DNA of 64,000 bases, taken from contig OX387609.1 in assembly GCA_947568835.1 (NCBI GenBank), forward strand, positions 15,059,708 through 15,123,707, given 5' to 3'. Shown in pieces: positions 34,012 through 43,424 of the stretch; the stretch's first letter is position 1, and the number at the start of each line of letters is the position of its first letter. The notes under the pieces were generated by a model that worked only from the letters and a program-made list of their open reading frames with translations, was not told where the DNA came from and searched no databases. The position numbers and the translations under genes are program-made. Source of the stretch: Protonemura montana (taxonomy: Eukaryota > Arthropoda > Insecta > Plecoptera > Nemouridae).

Positions 34012-34598
34012 ATTAATTCTAAGAAGACCACTTAACTTGATTGGTCGATGACCACTCTGTGTTTCTGCCGTCGTGCTTTTGGAGTAGTGGGCTATATCGT
34101 TGGGGTTCCGACATGGGTGAAGACTCGTACTCGATGGTCACAGGGGTGCAGGTGCGTCGTCCTTAGTGTCTATCGGGTTGTTGCTTGGGTACTTCTTCGA
34201 CGATCTCTTGAATTTTACTAGCTAAGGTCACAATTGAGTGTGGGAATCGGTCGAGCGCCTTTGTAGTAAGTGTTGATATTTGTTTGATTTAGGTGTTCAC
34301 CATTGTTGCGAGCGTATGGGGCTCGTCTGGTGTCTGCAGCCTCTTATCATCTTCTTGTAATTTATTTTTACTTCTTTCTTCCCTAGCTAATTTATGTGGC
34401 CTCTGCCTGATGTCCCTACCTTCTAATTCACCTTTGTTCTGTTTCTTCCTACTTGATGGTTGGCCGTGGACACTGCTCTGTCCCGTGAGTTCTTATGCTT
34501 GCACTGAAAACATCGCTTCCTTCCTCGATTTTTCATATTCTTCCTGGGCATGTTGTCCGGTCCAGGGTATGAGAAATACTAGAGGCACAATGTTATAG
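34012..34598 (-). pseudogene. degenerate minus-strand reading frame in the LTR element
   Basis: One minus-strand frame stays mostly open from about 34590 to 34012 with only two internal stops and is rich in charged residues and Q. It runs in the sense direction of the element and could be a decayed gag-like region, but no diagnostic motif (zinc knuckle, protease, RT) is present. Confidence 0.2.
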
Positions 34599-34730
34599 GA
34601 AGATAATCGTATTGTTATTGATTATTGGTATGTATGAGTGGGCTGCTGGTGATTCCGATGCTGCTACAGTCCAATGGTCCATGTAGTCGATGATGATTGT
34701 CAATATTTCATATTTTTATTCTCCTGACAG

Positions 34731-36615
34731 GTAGTAAATGGACAATTGCCGTAGACATATCACTATATGAGTATCAAAGGATACTGACGCATTTTAGAGA
34801 CGAATTAGAAAGAATTGATCCACTAATCGTCACAAACCTGGCCCCAAATAATCACGAGATAGCAATAGAATTTCAAAGGATCATCGGAAAGGAGGTTAAA
34901 ATAGCAATTAACCACGTAGATTTTATTAGTGATCAACTGGACGCACTACAGTCTATATTGTCACCTACAACCAGGCAGAACTCACAAATATTTAACAGGG
35001 AAAAAAGGGGCCTAATCAATGCCGGAGGCTCCAATCTAAGATGGCACGCCCCGTCAGCTTCGGACACGCTCGCGGGAACGTTTCTGATTGGTTGGTTTCA
35101 ACGTAGATCTCTGTTCAAACAGAACATGCGCTAATCGAAAATCTCGGCGGCAGATATCTACTACGTCTCTTGTACCGACTTGTAGCACATGTTTGGCAAT
35201 AGTTTCCGTCTACACGGGCATAGTTTTCTCGTGTGGTAGACTGCGGAGGCAGAGAGCCGAGAAAAATACTCCCATGTAAACCGGGCTTTAGATGAAATTA
35301 ACGCCCGCCTTAATCACATCGAACATTCCGATCACGATATAGCACACATACTGGAAGCAGAAATATCTGACATAAATACAACTCACACACTAGCAGAAAA
35401 AAATACAAAGGACATTGCCTACATTACTACCGTTGTGGACATTATCAACGTTGATGTAGCTAACATAAATCGGGTCCTTGTTGAATCTCATAGAGATTCA
35501 ACCGAACTTTTCATATTAACTTCACGCATTACCTCATCCTTAAGGACCCATTCCATGGTTTTGCAGATGCTAGAGTCAGAGTTGACCCAGTTACAAGCAG
35601 CATTAGCAGTGACCTCTGCCAATAAACTATCGTCATACTTTCTCAGACCCATGCGCCTTTTCGGTATTTTACGCATGATCCAACCTCATCTGCTCCCGGG
35701 TACAGCATTACTGACAAACCTAAGGTTAGACGAAATTTACATGTATTATTCCATGGCGGAGGTGCATGCAGCCCACGTGGGTAACACCATAAGATTGTTC
35801 ATAAACTTACCTATTCACAATCAAAATAAGTTCTTCGAAGTTTATAAAGCCATCCCTCTAGCACAAAAAATAGAAAACCACTCGATAGCAGTCCGGATTA
35901 CGCCAAAGGAACATATCTGGCTATCACACCTGATAGACAAATGACTATGGAGTTTACTAAGAAGGAAATGCAACCTTGCAAAGACAATATTATTAAAATT
36001 TGTCCACCAATCAAAGCAATCATGAAACAACCAACGACAACATGCCTTAGCGCGTTGTTTTTCGGACATGCTACTAAGGCGAAACACCTGTGTCCAACAG
36101 AGGTTGTAATTGATTTTCAGCCCGATTTCATTCGATCAAAAAATAGTAATTCATGGGTTTATTCAGTTATTGAGGAAACGCTGACAATCCACTGTCCCAG
36201 AAACACAGGATCTACAGGGACCAACACCACGCAGGTGACATTAAAAGGTACAGGAATGATAAACATTCCCGACTATTGTCAGGCTGTCAATGAAAAATAT
36301 CTCTTAGATTCTCACACTACGAATAAAATTAATATTCAGAATCAATTTAGTATCCACACCCCACCTTTACCCAACATCCTGGCCCTGTTCACACCTACCA
36401 ACAAATCGGACCTCCAGCCACCTTTAGGTCACACGGAAAAGGTTAAACAATTATTGCAACTAATCAGATCTCAGTCAAATCCTCCGAAAGTTACCCCCTG
36501 GGATCTGTGGCACGCTAAGCTTGCAGAAATAGGTAATGACATACCAATCCATTTCACGAAAACTCCTTGGTTCCAGTTAATATTATTAGTTTTTATTATA
36601 TTAAGTTTCTTTTAG
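34731..36615 (+). pseudogene. env-like fusion glycoprotein (errantivirus/baculovirus F type), disrupted
   Basis: Three plus-strand open stretches (ending 35134; 35288-35944; 35941-36615) together look like one class I fusion glycoprotein. A furin-type site R-E-K-R (codons at 34997-35008) is followed by G-L-I-N-A-G-G, the fusion-peptide start seen in gypsy-type Env. Next come a heptad-rich coiled-coil region (about 35288-35500), a Cys-containing ectodomain and a C-terminal hydrophobic segment (about 36565-36612) fitting a membrane anchor. The first frame has no ATG, but a strong splice acceptor (TTCTCCTGACAG, 34719-34730) precedes it. Breaks: a foreign segment of about 260 bp right after the fusion-peptide start (about 35027-35287), and a one-base frameshift at about 35900-35912. 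It is antisense to the surrounding LTR element. Confidence 0.75.
35027..35287. repeat. insertion within the env-like pseudogene
   Basis: The env-like frame is replaced from about 35027 by GC-rich sequence with a stop at 35132-35134 and resumes near 35288. The segment contains an inverted pair GTCTACACG...CGTGTGGTAGAC (about 35207-35241) and looks like a small non-autonomous insertion. Exact borders and target duplication are unclear. Confidence 0.55.
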
Positions 36616-36908
36616 GATTCTCCGTTTCCATTTACAAATTGGTTCTCATCTGTAAGAAATGTTTCCAGTCTACGAGGCTATACGCCCAACCTAATCCAAT
36701 CAACAATACGACAAGCCTCTGATAGGCACACCCTTGTGATATCACCAGAATTATAAAAATTGAATAGTGATTGCATCTAAGTTATTAACCATTCATTCAC
36801 CTTTCTGAAATGGCCATTTTATTTATTCCAAAATTGAGGCTCACAACTTCATGCAGTATTGACATACAAAGCATGACTGAAAGCATGACGCACATCGTCA
36901 TCTGAGCC
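36616..36908. other. LTR-element interior next to the primer-binding site
   Basis: Follows the env-like stop codon. No gene seen on either strand. Confidence 0.5.
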
Positions 36909-36926
36909 ATCCCACCGCTGCCACCA
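36909..36926 (-). other. primer-binding site, tRNA-Leu type
   Basis: The plus strand reads ATCCCACCGCTGCCACCA, which matches, as far as I recall, the 3' end of animal tRNA-Leu(UAG) including CCA. On the minus strand this is an 18-nt complement 3 nt after the LTR end. Confidence 0.8.
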
Positions 36927-36929
36927 GTT

Positions 36930-37822
36930 TGTAATGGAGCTTTTTAGGGCTGCCATTATTGGGTGTTTGACGGAATTAAATACCTGAGAGACTGGATTAA
37001 GAGTTAATTTCGGTACGCTGCCACCAGAGACTCGTAGAGTCTCGAAGATGTTAAATTATCTTGGTAAACGTGCGAACGTTCAAGGCGTTCGAAGAGAATA
37101 GATTCGCTGGGCTGGTCTTGCGCCAGTAAAAAGGATTACTTGACCAATAAAAGAATAGCTTACCCTTGTCGAGGAGAATCAGTAAAGACACAGTATGTGA
37201 AGTTAACACGGTTTATTGTTATCAATTCGGATGTACAAACTTGATATAAGAATCACAGAATGTAATGGAAGTACAATTGAGAGAGTATAAGTCAAAAGAA
37301 TAGAGATCGATGGTCTTAGAAACGCGATAGAGGATGACTCCTGAATCAAGCGTTTAGAAAGGATAGAAACACGATAGAGGATGACTCCTGAATCGAGTGT
37401 TTCACAAGGAGACAATCTTAACTGGATGACTCCAATCGGGACTGTTGGAGAGGTAGAATAGACCAGATTTCTATAAATTAGATCTTACTTATTTTCTATA
37501 GTCGAGCGTAAATTGAATGATCCTAAGATCGGAAGAAGAACTATAAGGACTGAATGTCTGAATGAGAATGAGAATTAGTTGTCAGTCTCGTTCCGAGCTG
37601 GTGCTGGATTTTAACTCGTCACGTGTGCAAAAAGGAACCTTTGCCATCGATGCACTCTGACCAAGCTTAGAGTTTGGCACAATCAGCTCGTGACCTAGTA
37701 TTGACAGATCTAAGTCACGAGTACTGATGCGAGTCATCTATGGTAAAGTAAGACTGGTAATTATAACAATTAATATAAAAGAACCTGAATTAACATATGC
37801 GGCTCAGGTGCGCATTGTTACA
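36930..37822 (-). repeat. LTR (5' LTR of the minus-strand element)
   Basis: 893 bp, about 2% different from its partner, with small indels (TA near 37287, a 3-bp change near 37755). Confidence 0.9.
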
Positions 37823-37977
37823 AAAGCATGTGGGGATCCCAAACAATCGCGTTATTTCGGAGGAGCACAGAATAGCTCGCGAGTGTTTAGAAAATGCGTC
37901 TAAATTCATCGAAACGTGAGTTGTGTCAGCAAAAAATGCTAAAATGCAACTCCGTCCGCCTTGTTTCGATGGGAACA

Positions 37978-39531
37978 CCATCAAACAGTGGTGTAACTAG
38001 GTATCCCTGCGCCCGGGGGCAAGATTTTTTGTTGCCCCCCCCCCTCTCACCCCCTCCCAGTGGCAGTCTGGTGTTCCTGTAATGCACACATTTCTATACG
38101 TATGTTTACTTGCGAGTGCTGAAAAGATACAAAAAAAAAACGTATGGTTGCTAGAAATAAACAATTCTTTGCGATTAAGTAATTATTCGAGATCGCAGAA
38201 GGTGATCCAAGGTGAAAAATGACGTGTAGATGTTTCCAGACACGAATTTCATTTGTTCCGGGGGTAGCTGCCTTTGATATTAACGGCTACTGGTATTTTT
38301 TCTGTCAGAAAATAGCCAACACAGTTGACAATACGCGACATCAAGTGCAGTTGATTAGCCAAGCCCTGTTTTGGATTTAGTTTCTTAATAGCTGGCAGAA
38401 AATCTTCGTTTTGACTCAGTACAAGTAGGAAAAGACAATGAAGTACGACACAAGCTTTTATCAACAAGGAAATATTTCGTACGGGCAACAACGATGTCCG
38501 GGTCATGCTTGCGAGCAGTTGGATTAGTCATTATTTCTGCGTGTCGGGAAATTTGGGCTGTTCTCGACATGACAAGAACCCAAATATTTCAGTCTCATTC
38601 GCGTTCTGAGACAACTGGAAGATAGCTTCAACAAACTTAATATCCAGTGATATTCACATCAAAGTGACGAGAGATTGAGAAAGTTTGATAGATTTAAGAT
38701 CCAAGGGACCGCATACTAAACTTTATATGGGAGGAAATAAAACAAGTCACCTTGCGCCAAATTTAATTGAAAATAACTGAAACTGGGATTATTATTACTT
38801 AACCCCCGCATTATTTAAGTATAATCTAACATATTCTTGCCGCATCAACTCGTAGTGAACGTCAGACAAATTTCCAGTATCATTAGAAGATCTTTTGTTA
38901 CGGCCAAACAATTCTTTGCCTACGGGAACACTTGAACCAGAAGACACGCAAAAGCTGCCGGTTTCAGAAAGTTCTTTCACTCCCTTGTTAAATTGTCACC
39001 TTTTAATACGCCTTTTTTGACCTAGCGATGTCCCCGCGGTGACTTCCGTCAGCCAATATAGCCCAGCGAACAGTTACTACTAAACTACTTCATTGGGTAA
39101 AAGCATTTTATTTCCACAATTGGTAAAAATAAGTTACTTATACCCGCAAAAATAACGCAAATTCGGTCTTTTGCGCCGTCAAAGAGTAAGGCAGTAGCGT
39201 CAGTAGCCTACGCACTCAGCGAAAGTAGAAACGTAGTTACTATGTAACCTTTACCAAGAGTAGGCAAGTCCCACAGCCTCAATGGGGCAGTGAGATTGCC
39301 TGAAATGCAACTATTAACTTTAAGATTATTTTGGTAAACACAACAAATACATTTAACGGGGGTCGTGGGCACGGGCTCGTCGGTCGGCCTGAGTACGGAA
39401 CCAGTCAAATTTGTTCCCTTTTGGTACGCCCACGACCCATCGCTCGTGGGCCCCCCTTTCAGAGAAAAACCTCTGGGCCCGGGGGCGGTCGCCCCGCCTG
39501 CCCTGCCGTTAGTTACGCCACTGCCATCAAA
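37978..39531. mobile_element. hAT-type DNA transposon with 8-bp target duplication
   Basis: CCATCAAA stands at 37978-37985 and again at 39524-39531. Between them the element begins CAGTGGTGTAACTAGG (37986) and ends with the complement of CAGTGGCGTAACTAAC (39523). An 8-bp duplication and CAGTGGCGTAAC ends are hAT hallmarks. The 1,538-bp interior has only short minus-strand frames (for example 38506-38249 and 38980-38795), none recognised as an intact transposase, so it is a non-autonomous or decayed copy. Confidence 0.85.
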
Positions 39532-39592
39532 GGCATACTTGCCTTTGGTAGTACCAGAACGTCGACGATGTCAATTTGCTTACGCATTGTGC

Positions 39593-39728
39593 GTCAGGGA
39601 TCGAACCCCAGACTTTCACCGAAGTCGCCCCCCGATTGATACACTCAACGGTTACGCCACTGACTGACGCCATTAGACCAGCGTCACCGGGCCCGTTGTC
39701 TAAACAGTGCGTCGTTAAACACAATAAT
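39593..39728 (-). repeat. tRNA-like repeat joined to a SINE-type tail
   Basis: The minus strand at about 39593-39671 has a B-box GGGTTCGATCC and a GCGTCAG/CTGACGC acceptor-like stem. It is adjacent to GACGCCATTAGACCAGCG...CAGTGCGTCGTTAAACAC on the plus strand, the same tail carried by the 5S-headed SINEs. The opposite directions of head and tail suggest a composite. Confidence 0.5.
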
Positions 39729-42700
39729 CTAGCAATCGATGATTAATTATAGGCAATTAATAAAACTATTTTTATTGCTTTATAACTATTCATTATTATG
39801 TAAACAAGTATCCTGTGTGGAATGAAGTAATAGCTCGTATCAAGCTCAAGGTCTCTGCAGAATTATCCGCTAGTTTGGGTTGGTACTATGAAAGCATCGC
39901 TGGGTAGTCTGGAGGGAGGGGGCTTGATCGCAGAACATTCAGTCCTGAGAGGGAGCCGGAGTCGGGTTGTTGTCAGCGTTAAGTGCGACAGAGTGCAACT
40001 TTTCAAATAACTTGCCGTATTAAGCCGTAGTTTCCCACTTCTAGACATACCAGGCTTGACCATACGCTGCGCCAATAAAAGGTAAAAAAATAATTATGCA
40101 TGTGATCACACTGACCTCAACATAACCCTAACATAACCCTATACACATAAATATTAGAACCAAAGACATTAGAACGAACAATTTCTTTCTGTATGAAAAT
40201 GCTTGTTGGAAGTTTCATTTCAAGCAAGCTCAGGGGCTCGATACCATCGAAATCCCAACTGGACAGTAATTACAGTTGACCTTTCTTAAATATGTAATCA
40301 ATTTTTGTTAGTCCACTTATTCGATACCGGCGATGCTTTCGTGTTGACAGGTAGTTCGATTATTCTCCTATAAATTCGTGGGTTGTGGATACCGTGTAGT
40401 AGGGAAGAAACAGAAGCTTGTTTCATTGTTTTGTATACTAGAATACAACAATACGGCAAAATCAAGTTGTGATGCTGTTCTGAAAATATTAGTAAGTACA
40501 GGTCGAAACATTGCTATTACACCCCACATTCGTTCCGAAAAAACTGCAAATTCTAAGAAGTGTTTCGTTTTTTTTTTGGGTAGTAAGTAAAATCGTAAAG
40601 ATGCAATTGAGATTAAAGAAAATTTTCGTAGCCAACGCTTGCTTTGCTGTGAGTTGTTATTATAATTTCTGGTTAGTTCTTTCTCAAACGGCTTAACATC
40701 ACATCGATGATGACGCGGTATTTTTCATTTTTATATTGTAAACATATCATTTGTCGGTTTAATTAGGTACACAAATGTTTCGTTACCTAGCGTTCCGTTA
40801 GAAGTGAGGATACCTACATTGAGATTTACGTATACGTTGACCACTGCTTCACTGAGAAAATCGCTTTATGCCCTTTTTATTGCTTGCGAGAGGCAATTAA
40901 AATGTAATAGATTTGGGAAGTGTAGGATGGGTAATGCATTTTACTAGTACCGTTATCGGTATTTACTATCGTCACATTGTGGCGTAGGGATCGTTTGCAG
41001 GAAAACCAGGGTCAGGTAAACAGACTTCCTTTGATCACACATCCTCATCGTGACCTAACCCTGACAGTCATTATCTGGAATAATTCCTAGTTGATAACCT
41101 TGGGACACACTCGTTCCCCCGAAAAGAAATAGCAAGGAATGCTAGATTTCAAGTCGTGGGAAAACATTTCGTTCTGAAGTATCATGGAAAGATTTCTAGT
41201 TTGTTTAATAATTTGCTGAGCCATGCCATAGAATTTACCAGCAGCATTCATTAGGTATTATCTAATTCTTATTCATGAGTTAGATTGATAAAGGATGCCT
41301 TTACTGCAGGTTATCTATACGATTACGTAAAATGCCTTAGCGTGGCTATCTACCAGAAACTATCACTATCACTGTGCTACAAAAAAATTAAACTATTTCT
41401 CAATTTGCCAATTTGCCACCTGGCACCTATAAATAACAATTCGGCCGTAACCGTTTTGGACAGCCACGTAAAGCCAAAATCTGTCAACGATTTTGTCGCT
41501 GATATCAATAATATAATAAAAAGTGGTTCCAATTTCTCAGATCTAGTGTAACATCGTTGAGTGTAGGTTATTTACTGATATACTGGAAGCGCTGAGCACA
41601 TGACCGAACCTAACTAAACCTATGCAAACTACAATTGATCTGTTCATAACCACGACTCACTTCCAACAGCAATGGGTTGATATTTTCTGAGTGGTCGGCA
41701 ACTGATAAAAGCTCTTATGGCTTGCTGCTGCACGCTAGCAAGAAGACCACCAACGAAGTGTGCTGGCATTGACAACCATGCTAGCGATGCTAGTTATGAA
41801 CTGAGTCTGTTATTGTTTGTTTTTCAAGGAAGAGATAATAGGTTCTAGTGAAAACCACTCTCTAAAGAGTTGTTGGTATCATCAGATTCATAATTCTGTC
41901 AGAGCAATATTTCGTCGCCAAAGCGTGGCTCGAAATCATTCTCTGAATATCACGGCACTAATCGGCTTTGAATGTGGCAAACTGCCCAATAAAAACGCAT
42001 CGTTTTCTTAACAAAATCAACAAGCACTGCATGCTATTTTCTAGGTATGCTGAGTTGCTGATTCTCACCGTTTTTGTGCTGAATTTGCTACCAGTAAAGC
42101 TGTTCTATTTATTGTTAATAAAACTAGAACTTTCAGAGTCTACTGCAATTAGCAGAAGAAAGGAAATTTTATATCTGTTATTACCAGCAACATTTTTGTC
42201 GATTTATCTTTCAGATGAACAAGATTTTCTGGAGAAAGAACACCAAAATATTACCTTCAAAACAATTAATCAGGACCAAAAACAATTTTATAAAGACCAA
42301 AACCTTCAGACCATTCTAAAAATATTACGTATTTAGTAGTTACCTCCCTACCTAGATGGCATACCTTAGATGCATCTTGCCAGCGCGCACTATGGCCGCT
42401 TAGATCGATCGTGATGCAATAATTTTGATCTCGCCAACTAGTTTGAATCCCGGCCTGACACTTTCTGGCGATTATAACATAACTAGTAGGTACAATTTTG
42501 ACATATTAAATGTAATGTCACGCTTGGGCAACTCCTGAAATTGGGACCAAACGAGAGATAACGATTTGTAATTTTATGCATTTCTAGGCCTACATTACTC
42601 ATTTACTCACAGTTTTTAAGAATTCGATTTGGTAAGGTACCTATTTCGTTACTTTTGTGTGTTAATTTGATATGGAATGACCTATGTAACCTTGTGTCTT

Positions 42701-43195
42701 CCTGGGACGGTGCGCGCTCCCTCTTTCTCTCTCGCCAGACCTAAAGCAGGTATAGAGAACAGAACAAGACCAACAATTGATATTTAAAAAAAATGTAACT
42801 GATTTTCAGAATACATAATCTCAGGAACCAGCCACACGATTTTTCCCAAACTTTCACAATTTCTTCTTCATCTCTTTGACTGTAAGGTGATACGAATTTT
42901 GACGAAAAATCGTTTTTGTTAAAGAGAGGAAAGTCCTTTTTTGTGTCATAAAAACCGCAAATATGCAAATATTTTAAAATCGCAAAAAGTAACTTGCAAT
43001 AGTTTTGAGAACAGTAGCGAGTAGGTGTAGCGAGTTCAGTGATCCTTTTAGAAATATGTTAACGACGCTGCCCTACGCTACAGGCGTTGGATTTTTGGGC
43101 ACCATATCTCATTTTAATTAGGATGAAAAACTCGACTTACTGAAAATTATTTCATGTCATTTTCATGAAAGTTTTCAATATTTTTTTTTTCTCAG
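39729..43195. other. AT-rich sequence upstream of ZNFX1
   Basis: No convincing gene or repeat. Short frames (for example 41285-41551 and 41968-42336) lack recognisable features. The 5' untranslated region and promoter of ZNFX1 should lie here, because the first coding exon starts after a splice acceptor (T10CTCAG, 43181-43195). Which part is 5' exon is not visible. Confidence 0.4.
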
Positions 43196-43205
43196 CCGGT
43201 CAGTA

Positions 43206-43424
43206 ATGGAAGATCGACCGGGGGTTTCGTCAATTCCATTGGAGGTGGCCTCAATGGATACCGCTGACATTTGCAAAGAAGATGACAACATTGCAAGTGT
43301 CAATAGCACATCATCAAAGGCAACATCTTCAACGAGCATTGACATTGCAAGTTTTACCCACCCACACAATAACGTGACAATGGATGGTACACATATTGCG
43401 ACCCAGCTGAAAGGCATGAAAAAG
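43206..43424 (+). CDS. ZNFX1: ZNFX1 exon 1 (first coding exon)
   Basis: ATG at 43206, ten bases after a T-rich splice acceptor; donor AAG|gtaggt. Ser/Thr-rich 73 codons, phase 0. Assigned by phase and position; this N-terminus is poorly conserved in the family. Confidence 0.65.

Larger units (their letters stand above)
31916..37822 (-). mobile_element. LTR retroelement, minus orientation, carrying a plus-strand env-like pseudogene
   Basis: Two 893-bp direct repeats (31916-32808 and 36930-37822) with TG...CA ends enclose about 4.1 kb. On the minus strand the right-hand repeat is followed, after 3 nt, by an 18-nt primer-binding site (36926-36909). The left-hand repeat is preceded by a purine-rich tract (32823-32809). 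Orientation is therefore minus. No reverse transcriptase, integrase or protease was recognised in the interior, so the element is non-autonomous. The only recognisable gene is an env-like pseudogene on the plus strand. The LTRs differ at about 20 sites, so insertion is not very recent. No target site duplication is visible (GCTAG left, AAAGC right). Confidence 0.85.

Noticed and set aside
41285-42336. Exons of an upstream gene at 41.3-42.3 kb
   Set aside because: The frames are AT-rich, end at random stops and lack recognisable homology or consistent splice phase.
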